A stretch of DNA of 64,000 nucleotides from Nocardia vaccinii NBRC 15922 (lineage in GTDB: Bacteria > Actinomycetota > Actinomycetes > Mycobacteriales > Mycobacteriaceae). The translations under genes and the position numbers were made by a program. The first letter of the stretch is position 1, and every line of letters begins with the position of its first letter. Below are positions 50,134-59,334 of this stretch, piece by piece. Location of the stretch: NCBI RefSeq assembly GCF_001613305.1, contig NZ_BDCC01000033.1:186001-250000 (forward strand), read 5' to 3'. The notes below the pieces were generated by a model. It made no database searches. It was given only the letters and a program-made list of their open reading frames with translations, and had not been told where the DNA came from.

Positions 50134-51828
50134 TCAGGCGGTCGGGACGGCGGGGCCGGTGGGAGTGATCGGCAGACGCAGCGCGCCGGGGGCCCACACC
50201 GGGACGGACGGCTGGATCGGGGCCACGGGCTCGATGCGCCGGTACGGGCGGCCCAGGGCCGGGCGCGGATCGGGGGCGCCCTTGTTGGGCCAGAACGCCA
50301 TCGCGCGTTCGGCCTGCGCGGTGATGGTGAGCGACGGGTTCACACCCAGATTCGCCGTGACCGCCGATCCGTCGGCGATGTGCAGGCCCGGATGTCCGAA
50401 GACGCGCTGGTACGGGTCGACCACGCCGGTCTCGGGGCCTTCGCCGATGACGCAGCCGCCGATGTAGTGCGCGGTCGCGGGGATGTTGAACACATCCATC
50501 ACCAAGCCGTGCACATCGCCGTCGACCTTCTCGCCGAAGCGGCGGCCGACCTCGTGCGCCATCGGGATCCAGGTCGGATTCGGTGCGCCCGTACCCTGTT
50601 TCGTCTTCAGGCCGCCCCAGCGCCGGAACGAGGTGAGCGAATTGTCCAGCGACTGCATCACCAGCAGGATCACCGACTTCTCCGAGGCGTGCCGGGCATT
50701 GAGACTGCGCAGGAACACCATCGGCCGGGCGAACATGGCCAGCAGGAAGCGCAGGAATCGGAACGCGCCGCCGTCCACGATCGGGACCGACATCGGGAAC
50801 AGCGCGTTCTGTCCCTTGCCGTAATGGCAGACCTCGATGTGGGTGTCCGGTTCGGGATGGATCGACGAGGTGATCGCGATGCCCTCGGCGAAATCACGGC
50901 GATCTCGGCTGACCACGTTCAGGATCGCCTCGGAGTTGCTGCGGGTGAGCTCGCCCAGTCGCGGGGACAACCGCGGCAGCACCTTCTCGTCGCGCATCTT
51001 GTGCAGCAACTTCTGCGTGCCGAGCGCGGCCGCGGCGAACACCACCTGCTCGGCGGTGAATGTCTTGCGCTGCTTGCGAATCCAGCGATCCGAACGCCTG
51101 GTCTCGATGGCGTAGCCGCCGCCGATCATGGGCCGGACCTTGCTCGCAGTGGTGAGTTCGAACACGTGCGCCCCGGCCTGTTCGGCCAGGTACAGGTAGT
51201 TGGTCGGGGTGGTGTTCTTGGCGTTGTGCGGGCAGCCGGTGAAGCAGCGCGCGCAGTGGATGCAGCCGCTGCGGCGCGGTCCGGCGCCGCCGAAGTACGG
51301 GTCGTCGACCTCGGTGCCGGGATCCTGCTCGTTGAAGAAGACCCCGACGTTGGTCGGATGAAAAGTCTCCGAGACGCCCAGATCGTCGGCGATCGCGCGG
51401 ATGACCTCGTCGGCCGGGGTCGTGCGCGGATTCTGGGCGACGCCGAGCATGCGCTTGGCCTGGTCGTAATAGGGCGCGAGCTCGCTGCGCCAGTCGGTGA
51501 TGTGCGCCCACTGCCGGTCCTCGTAGAAGTTCGGCAGCGGTTCGTAGAGGGTGTTGCCGTAGATCAGCGAACCGCCGCCCACCCCGGCCGCGGAGAACAC
51601 CGCGCACTTGCCGAGCACGCTGATCCGCTGCGGACCGGTCAGGCCGAGGCGCGGAGCCCAGATCGATTTGCGCACATTCCAATTCGTGTTCGGGATGGCC
51701 TCGGCGGGCCAGCGTCGACCGGATTCGAGGACCGCCACCCGGTAGCCCTTCTCGGTCAGCCGTAGCGCACTCACGCTCCCGCCGAACCCGGAGCCGATCA
51801 CTACGACGTCGTAATCGAAGTCGGGCAT
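50134..51828 (-). CDS. choD: GMC-family oxidoreductase, ChoD-like cholesterol oxidase
   Basis: 564 residues from ATG 51828. FAD-binding GSGFGGSVSALRLTEKGYRV at the N-terminus and VGGGSLIYGNTLYEPLP. A ferredoxin-like cluster CIHCARCFTGCPHNAKNT (about residues 193-210) is typical of mycobacterial ChoD and related GMC proteins. C-terminal GMC signature VFGHPGLHIADGSAVTANLG and NPSLTITAQAERAM. Annotated as 3-beta-hydroxysterol oxidase in mycobacteria, although a role in sterol catabolism is disputed there. Divergent from the phosphatidyltransferase. Confidence 0.87.
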   Translation of the reverse strand: MPDFDYDVVVIGSGFGGSVSALRLTEKGYRVAVLESGRRWPAEAIPNTNWNVRKSIWAPRLGLTGPQRISVLGKCAVFSAAGVGGGSLIYGNTLYEPLPNFYEDRQWAHITDWRSELAPYYDQAKRMLGVAQNPRTTPADEVIRAIADDLGVSETFHPTNVGVFFNEQDPGTEVDDPYFGGAGPRRSGCIHCARCFTGCPHNAKNTTPTNYLYLAEQAGAHVFELTTASKVRPMIGGGYAIETRRSDRWIRKQRKTFTAEQVVFAAAALGTQKLLHKMRDEKVLPRLSPRLGELTRSNSEAILNVVSRDRRDFAEGIAITSSIHPEPDTHIEVCHYGKGQNALFPMSVPIVDGGAFRFLRFLLAMFARPMVFLRSLNARHASEKSVILLVMQSLDNSLTSFRRWGGLKTKQGTGAPNPTWIPMAHEVGRRFGEKVDGDVHGLVMDVFNIPATAHYIGGCVIGEGPETGVVDPYQRVFGHPGLHIADGSAVTANLGVNPSLTITAQAERAMAFWPNKGAPDPRPALGRPYRRIEPVAPIQPSVPVWAPGALRLPITPTGPAVPTA

Positions 51829-51983
51829 GGTCTTCCTCTCGAACGAGCACATCGCATGAAACGCTTTCGCGGATCATTCTCCTCACCGCCCCGCCGGCGC
51901 GGAACTCGGCCCGGAACATCTCCCGCACCCCTTCCGGCGTGCCCGAATGGCGACGCCGGGCCGATTCGGGTAAGCAACAGGCT

Positions 51984-52610
51984 GTGACGAGCCAATCCGG
52001 TGGCCCCCCACCGGCCCCGCGGCGTGAGGACCGCATCCTCACCCTGCCCAATGCGCTGAGCGTGCTGCGGCTGATCGGGGTGCCGGTCTTCCTCTGGCTG
52101 CTGCTGGCCGCGCGGGCGGATGGGTGGGCGTTCGCGCTGTTGATCGCCAGCGGAGTCACCGACTATCTGGACGGCAAACTCGCTCGGTTGCTGGATCAGT
52201 ACTCGCGTCTGGGTGCACTGCTGGATCCGTTCGTGGACCGGCTGTATCTGGTGGCGACGGTGCTCGGTCTGCTGGTGCGCGGAATTCTTCCGTGGCCGTT
52301 CGTTGTCGTGCTGATCGGACGTGATCTGATCCTCGCCGCGACCCTCCCGATCTACCGCCGCCGCCACCTCGATCCGCCGGAGGTGATCTATCTCGGCAAG
52401 GCCGCGACGTTCGCGTTGATGTCGGCGCTGCCGTGGTTGCTGGCGGGCGAGATGCACTGGCCGCTGGCAGGTTTCGGCCGCGCCTTCGGCTGGGCCTTCC
52501 TGATCTGGGGTACGGCGGCCTATATCTGGACGGGACTGCTCTATCTCGGCAAGGCCCTCGCGGTGGCCCGGACCATCCCGGCCATACCGCCTGTCTCACC
52601 CCGCGATTAG
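51984..52610 (+). CDS. CDP-alcohol phosphatidyltransferase (PgsA family)
   Basis: 208 residues from GTG 51984. The full signature D-x2-D-G-x2-A-R-x8-G-x3-D-x3-D is seen in DYLDGKLARLLDQYSRLGAL followed by LDPFVDR. Four to six membrane helices. Transfers a phosphatidyl group from CDP-diacylglycerol to an alcohol such as glycerol 3-phosphate. In mycobacteria pgsA2 lies near gcvH in the same order, which supports orthology; the acceptor is not settled there either. Confidence 0.9.
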   Translation: MTSQSGGPPPAPRREDRILTLPNALSVLRLIGVPVFLWLLLAARADGWAFALLIASGVTDYLDGKLARLLDQYSRLGALLDPFVDRLYLVATVLGLLVRGILPWPFVVVLIGRDLILAATLPIYRRRHLDPPEVIYLGKAATFALMSALPWLLAGEMHWPLAGFGRAFGWAFLIWGTAAYIWTGLLYLGKALAVARTIPAIPPVSPRD

Positions 52611-52658
52611 AGTGATCGCCACGCCCGTGAAAGGACGCCCCGTGAAAGGACATGAGCA

Positions 52659-53057
52659 TTGACCGCCCTTCCCGAGGATCTGCGCTACACCGAGGAGCAC
52701 GAGTGGGTCCGGCGCACGGGTCCGACCCGCGTGCTGGTCGGCATCACCGACTACGCCCAGCAGCAGCTCGGTGACATCGTGTTCGTACAGTTGCCCGCGC
52801 TGGACAGCGATGCACCGGCCGGTGACAGCATCGCGGAGGTGGAATCCACCAAGAGCGTCTCGGACATCTACTCCCCGTTGAGCGCGAAAGTCGTTGCGGT
52901 GAACGAGGTTCTGGATTCCGCGCCGGAGACCCTCAACAGTGATCCGTACGGCGAGGGCTGGATGTTCGAGCTGGAGGTTTCCGACGCCGCGGCACTGGAC
53001 GCGATGCTCGGTGAACTGCTCGATGCCGCAGGTTATCAAGGAGTTATCGGGGGCTGA
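52659..53057 (+). CDS. gcvH: glycine cleavage system H protein
   Basis: 132 residues from TTG 52659; a nearby ATG is out of frame and AAAGGA is at good spacing for the TTG. RYTEEHEWVRR at the N-terminus and lipoylation site VESTKSVSDIYSPL with Lys65. It carries the aminomethyl group between the P, T and L proteins of the glycine cleavage complex. No riboswitch precedes it, unlike gcvP 3.4 kb downstream. Confidence 0.97.
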   Translation: MTALPEDLRYTEEHEWVRRTGPTRVLVGITDYAQQQLGDIVFVQLPALDSDAPAGDSIAEVESTKSVSDIYSPLSAKVVAVNEVLDSAPETLNSDPYGEGWMFELEVSDAAALDAMLGELLDAAGYQGVIGG

Positions 53058-53234
53058 AGTGGCCTTCACAGTTCTACCTGCACGGGATCGCCCTGGCAGG
53101 GTACGGTCAATGCCAACAGATGTGCCGGCGACCGGTGCCGGAATGTCCAAGGGCGCGACAGCCGGTCGCGCTGGGTGATGGCAATCCGGAATCGGATGCT
53201 TGTACGGATAATCGGTTCGAGGAGGAGAGCAAGG

Positions 53235-53711
53235 GTGAGCGAGAACAAAGACCCGGGTTACGGGGAGAGCGCGGCCGAGACGACGTCGGTATTCCGCGCT
53301 GACTTCCTCAACGAGGTCGACGCGTCGCGCTCCGGTGAGCAGACCGGCGAACAGCCGGTGCAGGGTGTCGAGGGCCTGCCCGCGGGCGCTGCCCTCCTGG
53401 TGGTCAAGCGTGGCCCGAACGCGGGGTCGCGGTTCCTGTTGGATCAGCCGACCACGTCGGCGGGGCGTCATCCCGACAGCGACATCTTTCTCGACGATGT
53501 CACCGTCAGCCGTCGCCACGCGGAGTTCCGGCAGGACGATGACACCTTCCAGGTGGTGGATGTGGGCAGCTTGAACGGAACCTACGTCAATCGCGAACCG
53601 GTGGACTCCTCCGAGCTGCAGAACGGTGACGAGGTGCAGATCGGCAAGTTCCGGTTGGTTTTCCTGACGGGTCCGCGCCCCGCCGCGAGCGATGCGGCAG
53701 GCGCGCTCTAG
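53235..53711 (+). CDS. garA: FHA-domain metabolic regulator GarA (OdhI)
   Basis: 158 residues from GTG 53235 with GGAGGAG site. The N-terminal tail carries ETTSVF with the two Thr (16 and 17) phosphorylated by PknB- and PknG-type kinases in the family. The FHA domain (about 60-145) shows SAGRHPDSDIFLDDVTVSRR, HAEF and GSLNGTYVN. Unphosphorylated GarA binds and inhibits 2-oxoglutarate dehydrogenase and NAD-glutamate dehydrogenase and activates glutamate synthase. Between gcvH and a MerR gene, as in Mycobacterium and Corynebacterium. Confidence 0.96.
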   Translation: MSENKDPGYGESAAETTSVFRADFLNEVDASRSGEQTGEQPVQGVEGLPAGAALLVVKRGPNAGSRFLLDQPTTSAGRHPDSDIFLDDVTVSRRHAEFRQDDDTFQVVDVGSLNGTYVNREPVDSSELQNGDEVQIGKFRLVFLTGPRPAASDAAGAL

Positions 53712-53724
53712 GAGCCGGCACGAG

Positions 53725-54525
53725 ATGACAGGCGCTGCGCAGTGGACCCGCGGAGGGATGTCGATCGGCTCCGTGCTGGATCTGCTGCGTCCGGATTTCC
53801 CGGACATCACCATTTCCAAGATTCGCTTCCTCGAATCCGAGGGGCTGGTCAGCCCGGAGCGCACGCCTTCGGGGTATCGCAGGTTCTCGGTCGCGGACGT
53901 CGAGCGGCTGAGGTTCGTCCTGACCGCACAGCGCGATCAGTACCTGCCGTTGAAGGTGATCAAGGAGCAGCTCGAGGCGATCGACAGCGGTGCCGCGACG
54001 CTCGGGGTGCGCGAGGCGCGGGCCCGGGCGGACGGGGTCGACGGAGCGGGGCGTGCGCCCGAGTCCGTCCGCTCCGCCGGCGCCCTGTCCCCACCCCGGC
54101 GGCTCGGCGTCGTGCCCGGTGAGGTGACACCGGACGAACTCCGGTTCGACAGCGAAATCCGTATCACCCGTGCGGATCTGATCGAGCAGGCCGGTATCGA
54201 TGAGAAGTTCCTCACCGAGCTGATCCGCGCGAACCTCATCACTGCGGGCGCGGCAGGATACTTCGACACCGAGGCCGTGACGCTGGCGCGCGCGGCCAAG
54301 GCGATGAGTGAATTCGGTTTGGAGGCCCGGCATCTACGGGCCTTCAAACTGGCCGCCGATCGTGAGGCGGCGATGATCGCCCAGATCGTGGCCCCCATTG
54401 CCAAGAGCCGGGACGCCGACGCGCGCGCTCGCGCGGAGGAGACGGTCCGCGAACTCGCGGCGCTCTCGCTGACGTTGCACACGAGCCTGGTGAAGACGTC
54501 GGTGCGCGCTGCCCTCGGCGGCTGA
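53725..54525 (+). CDS. ftsR: MerR-family regulator FtsR-like (Rv1828 type)
   Basis: 266 residues from ATG 53725, 13 bases after garA, so probably co-transcribed. An N-terminal MerR winged helix (MSIGSVLDLLRPDFPDITIS, KIRFLESEGLVSPERTPSGY) is followed by a long acidic linker and a second helical domain typical of the Rv1828 family. The Corynebacterium homologue, FtsR, activates ftsZ. Its gene order with garA and the bifunctional nuclease is conserved in mycolata. Confidence 0.9.
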   Translation: MTGAAQWTRGGMSIGSVLDLLRPDFPDITISKIRFLESEGLVSPERTPSGYRRFSVADVERLRFVLTAQRDQYLPLKVIKEQLEAIDSGAATLGVREARARADGVDGAGRAPESVRSAGALSPPRRLGVVPGEVTPDELRFDSEIRITRADLIEQAGIDEKFLTELIRANLITAGAAGYFDTEAVTLARAAKAMSEFGLEARHLRAFKLAADREAAMIAQIVAPIAKSRDADARARAEETVRELAALSLTLHTSLVKTSVRAALGG

Positions 54526-54608
54526 AATCTTCGCCTAGACTCGGTGGCACGGCCGGTTTCGTAGTGGCACGCTGGACGGGCCGCGAGTATGGGAGGCAGT
54601 GGCGAGTC

Positions 54609-55082
54609 ATGACTGAAATGCGTGTGATCGGCATCCGCGTCGAGCAACCTCAGAATCAGCCCGTGCTGTTGCTCCGCGAGGTGGACGGGGACCGGTACCT
54701 ACCCATCTGGATCGGCCAGGCCGAGGCCACGGCGATCGTCCTCGAACAAGAGGGCGTCACACCTATTCGCCCGTTGACCCACGACCTGATCAAGATCTTG
54801 ATCCACGACCTGGGGCATACCCTCAAAGAGGTTCGCATCGTCGATCTCCAGGAGGGCACCTTCTACGCGGACCTGGTGTTCGAGAACGATCTGCGGATCT
54901 CGGCGCGCCCCTCGGATTCGGTAGCCATCGCGCTGCGGGTGGGTTGCCCGATCTACGCCGAGGAGCCGGTGCTCGAGGAGGCGGGTCTGGTGATGCCGGA
55001 CGAACGCGAGGACGAGGTGGAGAAGTTCAAGGAGTTCCTCGAATCGGTCTCTCCGGACGACTTCAAGGCGACCGACAGTTAG
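54609..55082 (+). CDS. bifunctional nuclease-family protein (BFN/DUF151)
   Basis: 157 residues from ATG 54609 with GGGAGG site. The BFN domain covers nearly the whole protein: RVIGIRVEQPQNQPVLLLRE, YLPIWIGQAEATAI, LTHDLIKILIHDLG, FYADLVFEND, and SARPSDSVAIALRVGCPIYA. Family members in plants are nucleases; in Thermotoga and mycobacteria the role is unknown. The gene is fixed between two MerR genes across mycolata, which suggests a shared regulatory role. Confidence 0.93.
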   Translation: MTEMRVIGIRVEQPQNQPVLLLREVDGDRYLPIWIGQAEATAIVLEQEGVTPIRPLTHDLIKILIHDLGHTLKEVRIVDLQEGTFYADLVFENDLRISARPSDSVAIALRVGCPIYAEEPVLEEAGLVMPDEREDEVEKFKEFLESVSPDDFKATDS

Positions 55083-55095
55083 ACCCGAAATGTGC

Positions 55096-55120
55096 TCTCG
55101 ACCTCTAGTTGAGGTCGAGA
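55096..55120. promoter_or_regulatory. 10-bp inverted repeat between the nuclease and merR2
   Basis: TCTCGACCTC-TAGTT-GAGGTCGAGA is a perfect inverted repeat 14 bases after the nuclease stop and 113 bases before the MerR start. The core CCTC-TAGTT-GAGG resembles MerR-type operators, and the site could also terminate the upstream transcript. Confidence 0.6.
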
Positions 55121-55232
55121 AACACGCCGCGCGCGGAGTTTGGTTCCATGCCTGTGCTGCCGAGACAATCGGGGGAGTAGCCTCGACAGTTAGGCCGTTG
55201 TTCTCTTCGGCGATGCAGTGAGGGAGTAGTCA

Positions 55233-55844
55233 GTGGGAGACCAACCGCAGCAGACATCTCAGGCGCGGCCCGCCCCGGCAGAACATGCGCGGTCCGCCGC
55301 GGTGGTACAGCCAGGACTGTTCCCCGACGACACGGTGCCCGACGATCTAGTGGGTTACCGGGTGCCGAGCGCTTGTCAGGTGGCCGGAATCACTTATCGG
55401 CAGTTGGACTACTGGGCCCGCACCGGCCTCGTGGTCCCGTCCATTCGCAGCGCCACCGGTTCGGGCAGCCAGCGGCTGTACTCGTTCAAGGACATCCTGG
55501 TTCTGAAAATCGTCAAGCGACTACTCGACGCGGGTATCTCGCTGCAGAACATTCGCATCGCGGTCGACCACTTGCGCAGTCGCGGTGTCGAGGATCTGGC
55601 GGGTATCACCCTGTTCTCCGACGGCGCGACGGTATACGAATGCGCCTCGCCCGAGGAGGTCGTCGATTTACTGCAGGGCGGGCAGGGCGTGTTCGGGATC
55701 GCGGTGAGCGGTGCGATGCGGGAGCTGACCGGTGCGATCGCGGCCTTCCCGGCCGAGCGGGCCGAGAGCCACACCGCCTCCGAGCGCCCCGAGGACGAGC
55801 TGGCGTTTCGCCGGAAGGTTCGCGAGAACCGCAAGACCGGCTGA
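55233..55844 (+). CDS. MerR-family regulator (Rv1830/ResR-like)
   Basis: 203 residues from GTG 55233. After a disordered tail of about 40 residues comes the helix-turn-helix (YRVPSACQVAGITYRQLDYW, ARTGLVVPSIR) and a dimerisation helix. The middle shows YSFKDILVLKIVKRLLDAGI. The Mycobacterium tuberculosis homologue has been linked to cell-growth recovery after antibiotic exposure. Conserved order with garA, ftsR and the nuclease supports orthology. Confidence 0.9.
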   Translation: MGDQPQQTSQARPAPAEHARSAAVVQPGLFPDDTVPDDLVGYRVPSACQVAGITYRQLDYWARTGLVVPSIRSATGSGSQRLYSFKDILVLKIVKRLLDAGISLQNIRIAVDHLRSRGVEDLAGITLFSDGATVYECASPEEVVDLLQGGQGVFGIAVSGAMRELTGAIAAFPAERAESHTASERPEDELAFRRKVRENRKTG

Positions 55845-55943
55845 TCCGTTCGTGCCCCGGTGGTGATCTCCGGGTCCGGGTTTCGATGCTGCAGTGCCGG
55901 GTAGAGCCGGATGAGTCAGCGACCGGACCGGAAGGAGTGCGTG

Positions 55944-56117
55944 ATGAGTGCCACCGATAAGGCGAAGAACAAGCTCGACGAGATGACCGGCAAAGCGAAG
56001 GAAAAGCTCGGCGAGGCCACCGGTGATCGCGACACCGAGAACGAGGGGAAAGCCGATCAGGCCAAATCCAATCTGAAGGATGCCGGCGAGAAGGTGAAGG
56101 ACGCCTTCGGCAACTGA
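55944..56117 (+). CDS. CsbD-family stress protein
   Basis: 57 residues from ATG 55944 with GAAGGAG site. Composition is Lys/Glu/Asp/Ala-rich with no aromatic residue apart from one Phe, and the repeated KAKEKLGEATGD and DQAKSNLKDAGEKVKDAF pattern is diagnostic for CsbD. These small, highly charged helical proteins are induced by general stress. Followed by a clear terminator. Confidence 0.92.
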   Translation: MSATDKAKNKLDEMTGKAKEKLGEATGDRDTENEGKADQAKSNLKDAGEKVKDAFGN

Positions 56118-56130
56118 TGGAATGCTCCAG

Positions 56131-56164
56131 ATGGCCGGCCGCCCGTTATCGGGTGGCCGGCCAT
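56131..56164 (+). terminator. terminator hairpin after the CsbD gene
   Basis: ATGGCCGGCC-G-CCCG pairs with CGGG-T-GGCCGGCCAT around a TTAT loop, giving about 14 bp with one G/T pair. It separates the CsbD transcript from the riboswitch. Confidence 0.8.
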
Positions 56165-56242
56165 CGGCGTGTTTCGGGGGGAAGAAGCCCGATCAGGGCG
56201 GAAACACAGGCGACACACACGTCCGACTAGACTGGCGGTGCG

Positions 56243-56455
56243 CCAATGCCGTGCGGGAGAGTTCCGGGTACCGTCCCGGGCGCCGAAGGAGCAGCACCTC
56301 CCCGTCAATCTCTCAGGCACAAGGGACCGTGCGGGCAGTGGGCGCCTCTGGAAAGAGTTGGCCGCACACAATGCGGACCAGCCGCCCATGGGGAAAAGGT
56401 CCGCCGCGTGCGTGCCCCGAATCTCTCAGGCGCCACGACAGAGGGGGAGGGCCCG
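56243..56455 (+). ncRNA. tandem glycine riboswitch upstream of gcvP
   Basis: Two adjacent glycine aptamers. Aptamer 1 shows GGGAGAGT, GCCGAAGGAGCA (56282-56293) and CTCTCAGGCA (56310-56319). Aptamer 2 shows GGAAAGAGTT, a GCCGCCCATGGGG segment, and CTCTCAGGCGCC (from 56423), with AGAGGGGG closing. Glycine riboswitches turn on glycine cleavage genes when glycine is plentiful. The gcvP GTG start is about 48 bases after the second aptamer, so control of translation by masking the ribosome binding site or of early termination are both possible. No U-rich terminator is seen. Confidence 0.95.
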
Positions 56456-56502
56456 ACGTTGTCGACCTGCTCGTCGACGCCGCCCGACCCCTGGGAGTTA
56501 CC

Positions 56503-59334
56503 GTGACCCGTCCCTTCGCCGACCGTCATATCGGTCCCGATCCCGCCGCCCTCGCCGAGATCCTCGACGTCGTCGGCGTGCGTTCGCTCGACGATCTGGC
56601 CGGGCGCGCCGTTCCCGCCGCGATCATCGACCAGGCCGCCGACACCGGTCTCGGTGTGCTGCCCCCGGCCGCGTCCGAGCACGAGGTGCTCGCCGAACTC
56701 GCCGAACTCGCGCACACCAACACCGTCGCGACCTCGATGATCGGGCTCGGCTATTACGACACGCTGACCCCGCCGGTGCTGGTTCGCAACCTGATCGAGA
56801 ATCCGGCCTGGTACACCGCCTATACGCCGTACCAGCCCGAGATCAGCCAGGGACGGCTCGAAGCGCTGCTGAACTTCCAGACCATGGTCTCGGACCTGAC
56901 CGGCATGGAGGTGGCGAACGCGTCCATGCTCGACGAGGCGACCGCCGCCGCCGAGGCGATGACGTTGCTGCGCAGGGCAAATCGGGCGAACAAGTCCGTG
57001 CGGTTGCTGATCGACGCCGATCTGTTTCCGCAGACTCGCACCGTGTTGTACACCCGCGCCGAACCGCTGGGGATCGAGATCGTCGAGGCGGATCTGAGCA
57101 GTGACATGCCCATGAGCCCGCCCCGGTTGCCGGAAGGTGAATTCTTCGGTGTGCTGGTGCAGACGCCCGGTGCGTCCGGTCGCATCGTGGACTGGACCGC
57201 GCTGATCGCGGCCGCGCACGAACGGGGTGCGCTGGTGGCCGCCGGCGCTGACCTGCTCGCGCTGACGTTGATCACGCCGCCGGGGGAGCAGGGCGCGGAC
57301 GTATGTTTCGGCACCACACAACGTTTCGGTGTGCCGCTCGGATTCGGCGGGCCGCACGCCGGCTATCTCGCGGTGCGCACCGCCCACGCGCGCCAGCTGC
57401 CGGGCCGCCTGGTCGGGGTGTCCGTCGACGCGGACGGCAGCACCGCCTACCGGCTCGCGCTGCAAACCCGTGAGCAGCACATTCGCCGGGAGAAGGCTAC
57501 CTCGAACATCTGTACCGCACAGGTGCTGCTGGCGATCGTGGCGGCCATGTACGCCTCCTATCACGGAGCCGACGGATTGCGCGCGATCGCGCGGCGGGTG
57601 CATCGGTACGCCGAGGAGCTGGCCACCGGACTCGGGGAAGCCGTTGTGCACGAACGGTTCTTCGACACCGTGCTGGTGCGGGTGCCCGGCGGCGCGGAGG
57701 CCGTGGTCGGTAAGGCGCAGGGCCGCGGCGTGAATCTGCGCCTGGTCGACGCGGACCACGTCTCGGTGGCGTGCGATGAGGCGACCACCGCCGAACTTGT
57801 CGGTATCGTGCTCGAATCCTTCGGTGCGACAGCGGATTCGGACCGTGCGCCGCTACCCGGTATCGAGGACCGCCAGTCGGAGTATCTGACGCATCCGGCC
57901 TTCACGCGGTATCACACCGAGACCGCGATGCTGCGCTATCTGCGGCAGCTTTCGGACAAGGATATCGCGTTGGACCGCAGCATGATTCCGCTCGGATCGT
58001 GCACCATGAAGCTCAATGCGGCCGCGGAGATGGAACCGATCACCTGGCCGGGATTCGCCCGCCTGCACCCGTACGCCCCCGTCCAGGACGTGCCCGGCAT
58101 CCTGCGGGTGATCGAGGATCTGGAGGCATGGCTCGCGGCCATCACCGGATACGACCGGGTCAGCCTGCAGCCCAATGCGGGAAGTCAGGGCGAATACGCC
58201 GGGCTGCTGGCGATTCGGCGCTATCACCTCGATCGCGGTGACACCCGGCGCGACACCTGCCTCATCCCGTCCAGTGCGCACGGCACCAATGCCGCGTCGG
58301 CGGCGATGGCCGGGCTGCGCGTGGAGGTGGTGAAGTGCCGCGAGAACGGCGATGTCGACCTGGATGATCTGCGCGCCAAGATCGCCGACCACGCCGATCG
58401 GCTGGCCTGCATCATGATCACCTATCCGTCCACGCACGGAGTGTACGAGCACGAGGTCGCGCAGCTGTGTGCCCTGGTGCACGATGCGGGCGGTCAGGTG
58501 TACGTCGACGGGGCGAACCTGAACGCTCTTGTCGGACTTGCCCGTCCGGGCCGGTTCGGCGGTGACGTCTCACACCTGAATCTGCACAAGACGTTCTGCA
58601 TTCCGCACGGTGGCGGCGGTCCGGGCGTCGGCCCGGTGGCGGTGCGCGAACATCTGGCGAAGTATCTGCCGGGCGATCCGCTCGAAACGGGCTCGCACGC
58701 GGTGTCCGCCGCCCGGTACGGCTCGGCATCGATTCTGCCGATCACCTGGTCCTATATCCGCATGATGGGTGCGGACGGGCTGCGCCGCGCCACGCTGACC
58801 GCCATCGCCTCGGCGAATTACCTTGCGCAACGGCTGGATTCGCATTTCCCGGTGCTGTACACGGGCGCGGACGGCGTCGTGGCGCACGAATGCATCCTGG
58901 ATCTGCGCGAGATCACCAAGCGCACCGGAGTCACCGTGGACGATGTGGCGAAACGTCTGGCGGACTTCGGTTTTCACGCGCCGACGATGAGTTTCCCGGT
59001 CGCGGGCACGCTGATGGTCGAGCCCACCGAGAGTGAGAATCTCGAGGAGCTCGACGCCTTCGTCGATGCGATGATCGCCATCAAGGGCGAGATCGACCAG
59101 GTCGCCGCGGGCGTCTGGCCCGTCGCGGACAGTCCGCTGCGCGGCGCGCCGCACACCGCCGCCTGCCTGGTGGGCGAATGGACCCATCCCTACAGCCGCG
59201 AAACCGCGGTCTACCCACAGGGGCTCGGCGCGGCCCGCGCCAAGATCTGGCCCTCGGTCCGGCGCATCGACGGCGCCTACGGCGACCGCAACCTGGTCTG
59301 CGCCTGTCCGCCTCCGGACGCCTACACCGACTGA
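56503..59334 (+). CDS. gcvP: glycine dehydrogenase (decarboxylating), P protein
   Basis: 943 residues from GTG 56503 (TRPFADRHIGPDPAALAEIL), the family's usual length; the frame is open far upstream through the riboswitch, which is not coding. It is the fused single-chain P protein: N-terminal half (catalytically quiet subunit) and C-terminal half with PLP lysine in HLNLHKTFCIPHGGGGPGVG (Lys696). The SSAHGTNAASA and PNAGSQGEYAG loops bind the cofactor phosphate. It decarboxylates glycine and loads the methylamine on lipoyl-GcvH. Regulated by the glycine riboswitch just upstream. gcvT is not in the window. Confidence 0.97.
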   Translation: MTRPFADRHIGPDPAALAEILDVVGVRSLDDLAGRAVPAAIIDQAADTGLGVLPPAASEHEVLAELAELAHTNTVATSMIGLGYYDTLTPPVLVRNLIENPAWYTAYTPYQPEISQGRLEALLNFQTMVSDLTGMEVANASMLDEATAAAEAMTLLRRANRANKSVRLLIDADLFPQTRTVLYTRAEPLGIEIVEADLSSDMPMSPPRLPEGEFFGVLVQTPGASGRIVDWTALIAAAHERGALVAAGADLLALTLITPPGEQGADVCFGTTQRFGVPLGFGGPHAGYLAVRTAHARQLPGRLVGVSVDADGSTAYRLALQTREQHIRREKATSNICTAQVLLAIVAAMYASYHGADGLRAIARRVHRYAEELATGLGEAVVHERFFDTVLVRVPGGAEAVVGKAQGRGVNLRLVDADHVSVACDEATTAELVGIVLESFGATADSDRAPLPGIEDRQSEYLTHPAFTRYHTETAMLRYLRQLSDKDIALDRSMIPLGSCTMKLNAAAEMEPITWPGFARLHPYAPVQDVPGILRVIEDLEAWLAAITGYDRVSLQPNAGSQGEYAGLLAIRRYHLDRGDTRRDTCLIPSSAHGTNAASAAMAGLRVEVVKCRENGDVDLDDLRAKIADHADRLACIMITYPSTHGVYEHEVAQLCALVHDAGGQVYVDGANLNALVGLARPGRFGGDVSHLNLHKTFCIPHGGGGPGVGPVAVREHLAKYLPGDPLETGSHAVSAARYGSASILPITWSYIRMMGADGLRRATLTAIASANYLAQRLDSHFPVLYTGADGVVAHECILDLREITKRTGVTVDDVAKRLADFGFHAPTMSFPVAGTLMVEPTESENLEELDAFVDAMIAIKGEIDQVAAGVWPVADSPLRGAPHTAACLVGEWTHPYSRETAVYPQGLGAARAKIWPSVRRIDGAYGDRNLVCACPPPDAYTD

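Noticed and set aside
56122..56502. Extension of gcvP upstream to 56122
   Set aside because: Would translate the glycine riboswitch; the normal family N-terminus begins at GTG 56503.
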